From: an uncultured Collinsella sp.
GTDB taxonomy: Bacteria; Actinomycetota; Coriobacteriia; Coriobacteriales; Coriobacteriaceae
DNA: 18,557 nt
NCBI GenBank assembly: GCA_958439425.1
Contig: CAUBVH010000024.1
Coordinates: 1 to 18,557, forward strand
Direction: 5' to 3'
Position numbers and translations under genes: made by a program. Positions 5,769 through 12,347 of this stretch are shown in pieces; the first letter of the stretch is position 1; each line of letters opens with the position of its first letter. Under the pieces are notes generated by a model. It did no database searches, was not told the origin of the DNA, and worked only from the letters and a program-made list of their open reading frames with translations.

Positions 5769-6413
5769 CTAGTCGCGGGTGATGTCGAGGTTCTTGCCGA
5801 TGAGACCTACGTAGCCACCCTCGGCAGCCTTGGGGCTGTCAGCATGGCAGAGAACCCACTTGTCCGCCTTCCAGTAGCAGTAGCTGTCACCGGCGGCAGG
5901 CATGTCGGCTGCAGCCTCGGGGCGCGGGCCATTGGTGCCCGCCGGCAGCGCCACCATCACCTGGAAGCCGCCGTCGTCGACCATGCAGGGCGTGTAGTGG
6001 AGCGTGGTGTTGAAAACCTCGACAACCTTGCCAGCCGGCACGCGGAACGCCTTGACGCACGAGGTGTCGAGCTTGCCGTCCTCGATCTCCCAGCGATGCG
6101 CCACGAGCAGGATAAAGTCGCGGGCGCCCAGGTTAAACTCGCTGGCGCGGTGATACTCCAGGCAGTTGAGGCGTGTGTTGTGGCCGTTGCACCAACCGAG
6201 CTGGAAAGGGCGGCCGCCAAACATGAGAAAGCCCAATTTGTCGGCATCCTTGACGCCCTCGAGCTCCGGCGCGCTTGCCACGTACTTGCTGCCCTCGGGG
6301 ACGGGCGTGGCAGAGAGCGCCTCGAGTACGGGCGACGTGAGCTCGGACGGAACGTTATCCCAAACGTTGCCATAGGATTTGAACTCGGGATCGTTGACAG
6401 AGTAGATATGCAT
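5769..6413 (-). CDS. DUF4867-family protein (uncharacterised)
   Basis: The start is taken at 6413 (MHIYSVNDPEF, 214 residues) because AGGAG lies 6 nt upstream. An in-frame ATG at 6449 falls on the promoter -10 and lacks a ribosome site. The sequence matches what I recall of DUF4867 proteins: MxIYSVxDPEF at the N-terminus, FGGRPFQLGWCNGHNTRLNCLEYHRASEFNL in the middle, and CVKAFRVPAGKVVEVFNTTLHYTPC. The HN...EYH...E pattern resembles a metal-binding cupin-type core, but no reaction is established. There is no signal peptide or membrane segment, so it is probably cytoplasmic. It is monocistronic with its own promoter and palindromes. A degenerate copy of its last 60 bp lies at 4346-4406. The family call is moderate and the function unknown. 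Confidence 0.8.
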   Translation of the reverse strand: MHIYSVNDPEFKSYGNVWDNVPSELTSPVLEALSATPVPEGSKYVASAPELEGVKDADKLGFLMFGGRPFQLGWCNGHNTRLNCLEYHRASEFNLGARDFILLVAHRWEIEDGKLDTSCVKAFRVPAGKVVEVFNTTLHYTPCMVDDGGFQVMVALPAGTNGPRPEAAADMPAAGDSYCYWKADKWVLCHADSPKAAEGGYVGLIGKNLDITRD

Positions 6414-6447
6414 GTTCACTCCTGTTCGTTTATGTGACAGTACGAAC

Positions 6448-6483
6448 ATTCTAGAACAAACATGAGCGATTTTGAACGCTCAT
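6448..6483 (-). promoter_or_regulatory. Promoter and palindrome upstream of the DUF4867-like gene
   Basis: On the minus strand TTCAAA (6476-6471) and TAGAAT (6453-6448) are 17 nt apart, a good match to a housekeeping promoter. A perfect inverted repeat, ATGAGCG (6462-6468) with CGCTCAT (6477-6483), covers the -35. A second, GTTCGT (6424-6429) with ACGAAC (6442-6447), lies between the -10 and the Shine-Dalgarno. Either could be a repressor site or leader hairpin. Confidence 0.6.
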
Positions 6484-6497
6484 CCCGACCACTCAAC

Positions 6498-6528
6498 AAA
6501 AAGGCGCCCCCGCATAAGCGAAGGCGCC
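6498..6528 (-). terminator. Intrinsic terminator of luxS
   Basis: On the minus strand GGCGCCTTCGC pairs with GCGGGGGCGCC (11 pairs, two of them G-U) around a TTAT loop and is followed directly by TTTTTG. It lies 30 nt downstream of the luxS stop codon. This is a textbook Rho-independent terminator and separates luxS from the DUF4867-like gene. Confidence 0.85.
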
Positions 6529-6557
6529 CAATGCGCGCGTTTTGGACGGTAAAGCCC

Positions 6558-7046
6558 TTACGCCTGCTGGTAGTGCAGGTGCTTCTCGTCGATATCGGCC
6601 AGGTCGCGGTCGAGGTAACGGCGCGCGAGCCAGTTTGCCATGGGGAGGTTCTGGTCCAGGTAGTTGCCGCACTCCTCGGGAGCGGCTCCGGGGACATCGC
6701 CCTTAAAGCCAGCGACAAACTCGAACAGCTCACGGACGAGTGGCAGGATCTCCTCGCTCGTCACCTCGCCAAACACGACGAGGTAAAAACCCGTGCGGCA
6801 ACCCATGGGGCCAAAGTAGACAATGCGGCTCGACCACTCGGCATGATTGCGAAGGAACGTGGCACCCAGGTGCTCGATGGTGTGGCACTCGGCCGTGTTC
6901 ATGACCGGCTCCTTATTGGGCGTGGTCAGGCGCAGGTCAAAGGTGGTGACGGCAGCGCCGGTCGCCGGATCGCGGTCGATGCGGCTCACATACACGCCGG
7001 GCTCAAGCAGCAGATGGTCAACGGAAAAACTCGCGATGCGCTCCAT
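6558..7046 (-). CDS. luxS: S-ribosylhomocysteine lyase LuxS
   Basis: The 162-residue product has the diagnostic LuxS features. The metal-binding HTIEH supplies H55 and H59 with the catalytic E58, and C126 in EECGNY completes the metal site. The catalytic cysteine is C83 in MGCRTGFY. The enzyme cleaves S-ribosylhomocysteine to homocysteine and DPD, the precursor of autoinducer-2, as part of the activated methyl cycle in the cytoplasm. GAGAGGAT lies 5 nt upstream of the ATG. No pfs/mtnN or methionine gene is adjacent, so it stands alone between two terminators. Its leader contains the complement of a terminator stem also found after the nucleoside hydrolase gene. The identification is certain for practical purposes. 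Confidence 0.97.
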   Translation of the reverse strand: MERIASFSVDHLLLEPGVYVSRIDRDPATGAAVTTFDLRLTTPNKEPVMNTAECHTIEHLGATFLRNHAEWSSRIVYFGPMGCRTGFYLVVFGEVTSEEILPLVRELFEFVAGFKGDVPGAAPEECGNYLDQNLPMANWLARRYLDRDLADIDEKHLHYQQA

Positions 7047-7060
7047 GGCAGATCCTCTCG

Positions 7061-7142
7061 GTAGTCAATTTGGGACGGGGCTCTTCTAGCTGGTTCGAAT
7101 GGTCGCACCAATCATACCAGTCAAAAAAGCCCCGTCCCAAAT
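7061..7142 (-). promoter_or_regulatory. luxS upstream region: extended -10 inside a long inverted repeat
   Basis: On the minus strand TGGTATGAT (7119-7111) is an extended -10 element. It would start luxS transcription near 7104 with a leader of about 58 nt. The region is bracketed by a perfect 15-bp inverted repeat (7068-7082 with 7128-7142, core GGGACGGGGCT). The inner arm lies in the leader about 20 nt before the Shine-Dalgarno; the outer arm belongs to the terminator of the upstream kinase gene. Readthrough RNA could therefore refold, with the leader arm competing for the terminator stem. Confidence 0.4.
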
Positions 7143-7160
7143 GAGCTGCCCGGGACGGGG
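7123..7160 (-). terminator. Intrinsic terminator of the sugar operon
   Basis: On the minus strand CCCCGTCCC (7160-7152) pairs perfectly with GGGACGGGG (7138-7130) and is followed by C and six T. It starts 10 nt after the FGGY kinase stop codon. The right half resembles the terminator at 13528-13566. Confidence 0.85.
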
Positions 7161-7169
7161 ACCGAATGA

Positions 7170-8690
7170 TTATTTAATCCCCGTCCCAGAAAAATCAATC
7201 GTGGCAGTGTACGAGATGGTGGCGGCTACGGCATGGCGCCAGCCGGCGATTTTTTTGGCTCGCTCGTCGGCGGGCATGGCAGGCTCCACGATGCCGCGGG
7301 CGCCGTAGACGTCAACGACGTCGCGCGTGTACATGCCCAGCGCAATGCCGCAGGCCCAGGCCGCGCCCAGACCGCTCATCTCGTCATTGCTCGCAATGCG
7401 GATGGGCGAGCCGACCAGGTCGCTCTCAAACTGCATCAGGTACGCGTCGCGCGTGGGGCCGCCGTCAACACGAAGCTCGGCCAGCGCTGCGCCCGAATCC
7501 TCGACCATCGCATCAATGACGTCGAAGATCTGATAGGCGATCGACTCATCGGCGGCCTTTACGAACTCCGCGCGACCCGTGGTGCGCGTCATGCCAAAGA
7601 CGCAGCCCTCGGCATCACTTGCCCAGTGCGGCGCGCCCAGGCCGGTAAACGCCGGCACAAAGTAGACGCGGCTCGCCGGATTGGCGGCATAGCACAGGTC
7701 GGTGACCTCCTCGGGGTTGTTGATGAGCTCCAGATCGTCGCGCAGCCAGGTCTTGACGGCGCCGGCGTAGCTCACGTTGCCCTCGAGCACATACTCGGTC
7801 ACGCCGTTCATACGCCACGCAAGCGAGCTCGAAAGCCCGTGCGAGCTGGTGACAAACTCGTTGCCGACATTCATCATGACCGAGCTGCCGGTGCCATACG
7901 TTGCCTTGGCCATACCGCGGCTGTGGCAGCCCTGGGCAAACAAGGCGGCATGGCTGTCGCCCAGCACGCCGTGCACCGGCACGGGTGCCGGCAAAAAGCC
8001 GTCCAGGTCCGTCGTGCCAAAGAGACCGTCGGAATCGGTCACCTGCGGCAGGCAGGCTGCATCGACGCCAAAGGCCTCGCACACCGGCTCGCTCCAGCAG
8101 CCACGGCGCAGGTCAAAGAGTTGTGTGCGGCTGGCGTTAGACCAGTCGCAGCGGAACTCCGCGCCGCCCGTGAGCGTCCAGACCACCCAGGCATCGATGG
8201 TGCCCAGGCACAGCTCGCCCGCCGCCGCGGCCTCGGCAGCCGCGGGAACGTTCGCGAGGATCCAGGCCATCTTGCCCGCCGGGTAGTAGGGCGATAGCAC
8301 CAGGCCCGTCGTGTCACGCACCAGCTCGGCCACGCCTTCGCGCGCGGCCAGCTCGTCGCACAACTCGCGGGCGCGGGCGCACTGCCAAACCACGGCGTCG
8401 CACAGCGGCTCGCCCGTCGTGCGCCTCCAGGCAACAGTGGTCTCGCGCTGGTTGGAGATGCCGATGCCGGCAATGTCGGCCGGATCGACCCCGGTCTCCT
8501 CCACCACGGCACGCGCCACGGCCAGCACGTTGGCAGCGATTTCAGCAGGATCATGGCTCACCCAGCCGGCCTCGTTGACAATCTGGCGATGCGGGCGGTC
8601 GGCGCGATGGATCAAATGGCCGCCCTCGTCCACCAGCAGCGCCTTGGTGCCCTGCGTGGATTGATCGATTCCGATGATGTAGCGGCCCAT
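7170..8690 (-). CDS. FGGY-family carbohydrate kinase (glycerol-kinase-like)
   Basis: The start is taken at 8690 (MGRYIIGIDQ, 506 residues), where GAAAGGGG lies 6 nt upstream; an ATG 15 nt earlier lacks such a site. The N-terminal phosphate loop reads GIDQSTQGTKA. SNQRET gives R82 and E83, VVWQ gives W102, SPYYPAGK gives Y135, and D245 in GDSHAAL is the catalytic base position. YFVPAFTGLGAPHW and LRVDGGPTRDAYLMQF are the C-terminal family blocks. Several positions that bind glycerol in GlpK are kept, but the loop is DQSTQGTKA instead of DQGTTSTRA and the active-site GDQQ is GDSH. With an isomerase and a transketolase in the same operon, a ketose is a more natural substrate than glycerol. That is inference; glycerol kinase remains possible. 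It is the last gene of the operon. Confidence 0.88.
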   Translation of the reverse strand: MGRYIIGIDQSTQGTKALLVDEGGHLIHRADRPHRQIVNEAGWVSHDPAEIAANVLAVARAVVEETGVDPADIAGIGISNQRETTVAWRRTTGEPLCDAVVWQCARARELCDELAAREGVAELVRDTTGLVLSPYYPAGKMAWILANVPAAAEAAAAGELCLGTIDAWVVWTLTGGAEFRCDWSNASRTQLFDLRRGCWSEPVCEAFGVDAACLPQVTDSDGLFGTTDLDGFLPAPVPVHGVLGDSHAALFAQGCHSRGMAKATYGTGSSVMMNVGNEFVTSSHGLSSSLAWRMNGVTEYVLEGNVSYAGAVKTWLRDDLELINNPEEVTDLCYAANPASRVYFVPAFTGLGAPHWASDAEGCVFGMTRTTGRAEFVKAADESIAYQIFDVIDAMVEDSGAALAELRVDGGPTRDAYLMQFESDLVGSPIRIASNDEMSGLGAAWACGIALGMYTRDVVDVYGARGIVEPAMPADERAKKIAGWRHAVAATISYTATIDFSGTGIK

Positions 8691-8710
8691 GGCCACCCCT
8701 TTCAAAATGA

Positions 8711-8741
8711 ATGTGACAAAGGGACGGTCCCTTTGTCACAT
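8711..8741. repeat. Perfect 31-bp palindrome between transketolase-C and kinase genes
   Basis: Arms of 15 bp (8711-8725 and 8727-8741, TGTGACAAAGGGAC and its complement) flank a single central base. It fills most of the 56-bp gap between two co-directional genes and has no T-run. It may be a dispersed palindrome or an intercistronic hairpin that adjusts kinase expression. Its GGGACGG core recalls the terminators at 7123 and 13528. Confidence 0.8.
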
Positions 8742-8746
8742 TCCAG

Positions 8747-9688
8747 TTACTCTGCGGGCAGGAACTCGGCGACCGTCTTGGCAATGCCTTCGCCGGTGAG
8801 GCCGTAGTACGCAAAGACCTCGGGACTCGTGCCGGTGATGACCGGCGCATCGGGCAGGCTCAGGCACTTAACCGGACGCGGGCAATGCTCGCCCACGACC
8901 TGCGCGACCATGGAGCCCAGGCCGCCAAAGGGGCTGTGCTCCTCGACGGTCACGACGGCGCGTGTGGCACCGGCGGCCTCAATCACGGCCTCGGCGTCGA
9001 GCGGTTTGACGCAGTACATGTCAAGCACGGTAGCGGAGATACCCTGCTCGGCCAGCAGGTCGGCGGCGTCCACGGCATGGCGGACCATCTCGCCGGTGGC
9101 GACAATCGTCACATCGGTACCACGACGCACCCAGGTGGCGCGGTCCATCTGGAACGGGCACTCGTCCTCGGTATACACGTCCTCGACCGGGTTGCGGCCC
9201 ACGCGGATATAGGCCGGCTTGTTGTCAGCAACCAGGGCGCGCACGAGCTCGGCAGTCTGGAAACGATCGCTCGGCAGATACACGCGCATGTTGGGAATCG
9301 CGCTCATGGCAGCGATATCCTGCGCGGAGTGATGGCTCATGCCCAAGGCGCCGTAGGAGACGCCGCCCGAGATGCCGATGAGCTTGACGTTGGTGTTGGA
9401 GTACGAAACGTCGACCTTGCACTGCTCATACGAACGCGTGGTCACAAAGGACGCCGGCGAGGCGGCCCAGACCTTCTTGCCGCACGAGGCCATGCCGGCG
9501 GCGATGCTCACCAGGTCCTGCTCGGCAATGCCGACCTCAATGGACTGCTGGGGATACTGATCGAAGAACGGCGTGAGCGACGCGGAGCCGCGGGAATCGG
9601 AACACAGGACGACGATGTCCTTATCGGTCTTCGCGGCCTCGAGCAGCGTGTCGCAGATAACCTTGCGATTGGCGATCTTGTTAGCCAT
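8747..9688 (-). CDS. Transketolase, C-terminal half (pyrimidine-binding and C domains)
   Basis: The start is taken at 9688 (MANKIANRK, 313 residues), with GGAGG 6 nt upstream. It overlaps the preceding gene by eight bases (ATGGCTAA), implying coupled translation. IEVGIAEQDLVSIAAGMA contains the catalytic glutamate (E56) that activates thiamine diphosphate. The remainder covers the pyrimidine and C-terminal domains, ending LPAE. With the product of 9681-10517 it would form a complete transketolase that moves two-carbon units from ketose to aldose phosphates in the pentose phosphate pathway. Split transketolases of this sort are common in anaerobes. Similarity to the DXS/TPP-enzyme superfamily is excluded by the partner's transketolase-like N-half. 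Very likely correct. Confidence 0.93.
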   Translation of the reverse strand: MANKIANRKVICDTLLEAAKTDKDIVVLCSDSRGSASLTPFFDQYPQQSIEVGIAEQDLVSIAAGMASCGKKVWAASPASFVTTRSYEQCKVDVSYSNTNVKLIGISGGVSYGALGMSHHSAQDIAAMSAIPNMRVYLPSDRFQTAELVRALVADNKPAYIRVGRNPVEDVYTEDECPFQMDRATWVRRGTDVTIVATGEMVRHAVDAADLLAEQGISATVLDMYCVKPLDAEAVIEAAGATRAVVTVEEHSPFGGLGSMVAQVVGEHCPRPVKCLSLPDAPVITGTSPEVFAYYGLTGEGIAKTVAEFLPAE

Positions 9689-10517
9689 TGATGGCCTCCT
9701 TATGGGCAGCGAAATCGGCGATGATCTGGGCATATTCCTCATCGTTAGGCAGATGATGATGCCAGGCGGCCTTGTCCTCCATAACCGGCGAGCCGTAGCC
9801 CTTCACCGTGTTGAGGATGATGACCGTGGGCTTGCCGCAGGTCTCGGCGGCCAGCGTCAGTGCGGCGTCGATGGCCTGGACGTCGTTGCCCGGAATGGAC
9901 AGCACGTTCCAACCGAAAGCGGCCCAGCGCTCCTCCTGCGAATCCTGCTTCATGACGTCCTCGGTGCTACCGCTGATCTGCAGGCGGTTGCGGTCCACGA
10001 GCGCGCACAGGTTATCGAGCTGGTAGTTGCCGCCGCTCATGGCGCCCTCCCAGACCGAGCCCTCGGCAAGCTCGCCGTCGCCCATGATGGTGTAGACGCG
10101 GTAGTCGCGGCCGTCCATCTTGCCGGCAAGCGCCATGCCCACGGCCACGGGCAGACCGTGACCCAGCGAGCCCGAGTTCATCTCGATGCCCTTGAGCTTG
10201 TTGTTGGGGTGACCGATGTAGGGGCTGCCGAACTTGGAGAAGCGGCCCTTGACGTCATCGAGGTCAAGATAGCCCTCGTGGCAGAGCACCGCGTAGTAGG
10301 CCTCCATGGCGTGGCCCTTGGAGAGCACGAAGCGATCGCGGTTGGGATCGTCGACGGTCTCGGGAGAAATGTTGAGATGGTTGGCATAGAGGGTCATGAG
10401 GGCATCGATCACCGACATATCGCCGCCGATATGGCCGCCGGCGCCAGCCATGATGATATCGACGCAATCGCGGCGAAGGTCCCAACGCAGGGACTCAAGC
10501 TCTTCGATAGTTGCCAC
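9681..10517 (-). CDS. Transketolase, N-terminal half (thiamine diphosphate domain)
   Basis: Translation starts at GTG (10517-10515), with AAAGGAG 6 nt before it. The 278-residue product carries the thiamine diphosphate/metal motif GDGELAEGS (146-154) through VDRNRLQ (N177), and the transketolase signatures RDRFVLSKGHA (60-70) and SGSLGHGLPVAVGMA. It covers only the N-terminal third to half of a single-chain transketolase and depends on the product of the overlapping downstream gene. It is the second gene of the operon, 171 bp after the isomerase gene; that gap contains the second copy of the structured element. A transketolase pair inside a sugar operon suggests the pathway product enters the pentose phosphate pool in quantity, for example as xylulose 5-phosphate (inference). 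Confidence 0.93.
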   Translation of the reverse strand: MATIEELESLRWDLRRDCVDIIMAGAGGHIGGDMSVIDALMTLYANHLNISPETVDDPNRDRFVLSKGHAMEAYYAVLCHEGYLDLDDVKGRFSKFGSPYIGHPNNKLKGIEMNSGSLGHGLPVAVGMALAGKMDGRDYRVYTIMGDGELAEGSVWEGAMSGGNYQLDNLCALVDRNRLQISGSTEDVMKQDSQEERWAAFGWNVLSIPGNDVQAIDAALTLAAETCGKPTVIILNTVKGYGSPVMEDKAAWHHHLPNDEEYAQIIADFAAHKEAING

Positions 10518-10563
10518 GAAAAACTCCTTTCAGGGAATTTCCAAAGTCAAAGCCACCGCGTTT

Positions 10564-10651
10564 CCACAGTTCCCAAGATTGCGGTGAAAGAGGAGCGCCG
10601 CGTACTTTGGTACGCAAGCGACGGCCTGAACCGCAAGGTTGGGTGCTGTGG
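10564..10651 (-). ncRNA. Structured element copy 2, between isomerase and transketolase genes
   Basis: CCACAG (10564-10569) pairs with CTGTGG (10646-10651). CCCA (10572-10575) pairs with TGGG (10640-10643). The internal loop AGATT faces AAGGT. GCGGT (10581-10585) pairs with ACCGC (10630-10634), and the apical stem is GCGTAC-tttg-GTACGC (10600-10615). Every helix corresponds to one in 2541-2640. The outer stems differ in sequence but stay paired, while the internal loop and apical stem are nearly the same. It is intercistronic in the sugar operon, 37 nt after the isomerase stop codon. The strand is inferred from the genes. Candidate roles are a 3'-end stabiliser, processing site, ligand or protein-binding RNA, or a mobile palindromic element. 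Confidence 0.6.
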
Positions 10652-10688
10652 TAGCGCGCCGGCTCGTTGCTACAAAATAGGCACGACC

Positions 10689-12089
10689 CTACTCGCCGCG
10701 CAGGTAAGCTTTAACGTCCCGCTCAATCGGGTCGTACAGGTCGGGGGCGATGCCAATGTACTTGCACGCCTCGTAGAGCACCGGCACCACGTTGGCGTGA
10801 ATGGCGACGCAGTGGTGGATGTAGGGGCCCTCGACGATCTTGGCCTCGAGGCGCTTGAGGTTGTCGACCTCGACCCACAGGTAGGTGCCCATGCCGGCCG
10901 GGCCATCGATGCCACGGGCATTGCCCAGCAGCAGTGAGTACTCGCCGTTGTCGCCGTCAAAGCGGGCAAGGGTGAGGTCGCCGTGCTTGGCCTCGGCCGT
11001 CAGCGCGCCGGGGTGATCGAAGGCCAGCGGGTAGGTGAGCTTGGGCTTGACGGCCGCGCAGCTGCAGGGCCAGGGGCCGCAGTGCTGCAACAGCTCGCCG
11101 TTCTCGTTATCGGGATGGCGCACGGTCCAGTCGGCGAACATGCCGCGGTGACGGCCCAGGTCGGCGGCTTCGACCATCAGCGCGGTGATGGCACCATGGA
11201 TGTCGGTCTCGCATACGATGGGGATACCCATCTCGTTGAGGATGGCATTGGCGGCGCAGGGCATAATGCCCAACTCGTCCTGCAGAGCGTTCCAGCACTG
11301 GATGGCACCGGCGTTGCAGCCGTACTTCTTTACCAGGCGCTTCATAGCGATGGCAAGACCGGCAACGGCGGGAACCTTGTCCTCGGGGATGCAGATCTCA
11401 AAGCTGTCGCCAATGTGGGCGAGCATGGCAGCCATGGCCTGCTCGTCTGCCTGGGCGTCGCGCACGGCCTGGACAAGCTCGGTCATGGGGATAGGCGAAA
11501 GCTGGATGTTGAACTTCTCGAGCAGCTCGCCCTCGTTGCACATAGTGGACCAGAAGTCGAACGGACGGGTGGCCATCTGCAGGATGCGAGTGTGCTTGAA
11601 GGTCTTGACCACGTTGCACACGGCCAGGAAGTCCCAGACGCCACGCTCGAACTCGGGATCGGTCAGGCGGCAGTTGGTCATGTAGGTGAAGGGAACCTGG
11701 AAGCGGCGCAGGACCTTGCCGGTGGCGAACAGGCCGCACTGGCTATCGCGCAGGCGGGTGCCGTCGGGCTCGGGGCGCTCGTCGCGCGGGCCCCACAGCA
11801 GCACGGGCAGGCCGAGCTCACGGGCAAGGCGGGCGCAAACGTACTCGGTGCCAAAGTTGGCGTGGCACAGCATGATGCCATCGACGCCCTCGGCGCGGAA
11901 CTTCTTGACGATAGGCTCGATATGGCTGTCGTCAAACAGCAGGCCCTCGTCGTTAATGTCGTCGATGTCCACAATGTCGACGCCGATCTCGCGCAGGCGA
12001 TCAGCCGTCAGGCCGCGATACTTGATCGCGTCCGGCGCGCTAAAAATACTGCGGCGCGTGGGCACAAAGCCGAGCTTGATCTTATCCAT
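10689..12089 (-). CDS. L-fucose/L-arabinose-isomerase-family sugar isomerase
   Basis: The 466-residue protein has the fold landmarks of the fucose/arabinose isomerase family. The N-terminal Rossmann-like region includes VDGIMLCHANFGTE and LPVLLWGPRDE. The metal-site segment is CETDIHGA (E294, D296, H298). The C-terminal block IHHCVAIHANV near 430 supplies the histidine expected late in the chain. Members interconvert an aldose and a ketose in the cytoplasm with a divalent metal; the sugar cannot be read from sequence and D-arabinose, L-fucose or a rarer pentose are all possible. GGGGAGG lies about 6 nt before the ATG. It is the first gene of an operon continuing with the two transketolase halves and the FGGY kinase, downstream of operator-like repeats and the lacI-type gene. 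The family is confident; the substrate is unknown. Confidence 0.85.
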   Translation of the reverse strand: MDKIKLGFVPTRRSIFSAPDAIKYRGLTADRLREIGVDIVDIDDINDEGLLFDDSHIEPIVKKFRAEGVDGIMLCHANFGTEYVCARLARELGLPVLLWGPRDERPEPDGTRLRDSQCGLFATGKVLRRFQVPFTYMTNCRLTDPEFERGVWDFLAVCNVVKTFKHTRILQMATRPFDFWSTMCNEGELLEKFNIQLSPIPMTELVQAVRDAQADEQAMAAMLAHIGDSFEICIPEDKVPAVAGLAIAMKRLVKKYGCNAGAIQCWNALQDELGIMPCAANAILNEMGIPIVCETDIHGAITALMVEAADLGRHRGMFADWTVRHPDNENGELLQHCGPWPCSCAAVKPKLTYPLAFDHPGALTAEAKHGDLTLARFDGDNGEYSLLLGNARGIDGPAGMGTYLWVEVDNLKRLEAKIVEGPYIHHCVAIHANVVPVLYEACKYIGIAPDLYDPIERDVKAYLRGE

Positions 12090-12115
12090 GTACGTCCTCC
12101 CCTAGTCACATGTTC

Positions 12116-12246
12116 AGTAAACAGACGCTTGTTACGTTTTGTTCTGTTTACTAAATGTTTTACTATTCTGTTTAGAAGTTTAGCGCGAAATACTCGTAGG
12201 CGGTAGATAAATCAGCCTAAACGGTATGTAAACAAACTGAACATAC
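12116..12246 (-). promoter_or_regulatory. Control region of the sugar operon with repeated TAAACAGA sites
   Basis: AGTAAACAGA (12116-12125) and TCTGTTTACT (12143-12152) form a perfect inverted pair. TTCTGTTTA recurs at 12142 and 12166. TTTACTATTCTGTTTAGA (12159-12176) is the reverse complement of 13432-13449 in front of the lacI-type gene. A further variant, TGTAAACAAAC, starts near 12226. A weak box pair is visible on the minus strand, TTTACA then 17 nt then TATCTA (about 12231-12203), upstream of these sites. The layout fits repression by the adjacent LacI-family protein. The promoter itself is uncertain. Confidence 0.55.
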
Positions 12247-12255
12247 AAGGAAAAC

Positions 12256-12285
12256 AAAAAGAGGGCCCCGAAGGACCCCCTTTTT
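12256..12285 (-). terminator. Intrinsic terminator of the lacI-type gene (UUCG loop)
   Basis: On the minus strand GGGGGTCC pairs with GGGCCCTC through eight pairs, including two G-U, around a TTCG tetraloop, and is followed by TTTTTG. Flanking A and T runs extend the stem. On the plus strand the same bases give mismatches, so it works for the lacI-type gene, ending 62 nt after its stop codon. Confidence 0.88.
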
Positions 12286-12347
12286 GAATAGGGTTGTTTT
12301 TACTGCCCTCGCGCGCTTTGACGCGCCGCGAGCGATGCTGCCTTCGC

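Noticed and set aside
7170..8690. Naming the FGGY kinase glpK
   Set aside because: Several glycerol-contact positions are kept, but the phosphate loop and the GDQQ motif differ and the operon context points to a ketose, so the symbol was left blank.
8747..10517. A frameshifted single transketolase gene
   Set aside because: The 8-bp overlap, separate ribosome site and normal split-transketolase domain boundary indicate two genuine genes.
9573..12206. Long plus-strand frames (9573-10937 and 10983-12206)
   Set aside because: They lie opposite the transketolase and isomerase genes, which carry clear motifs and ribosome sites; no plus-strand motif was found.
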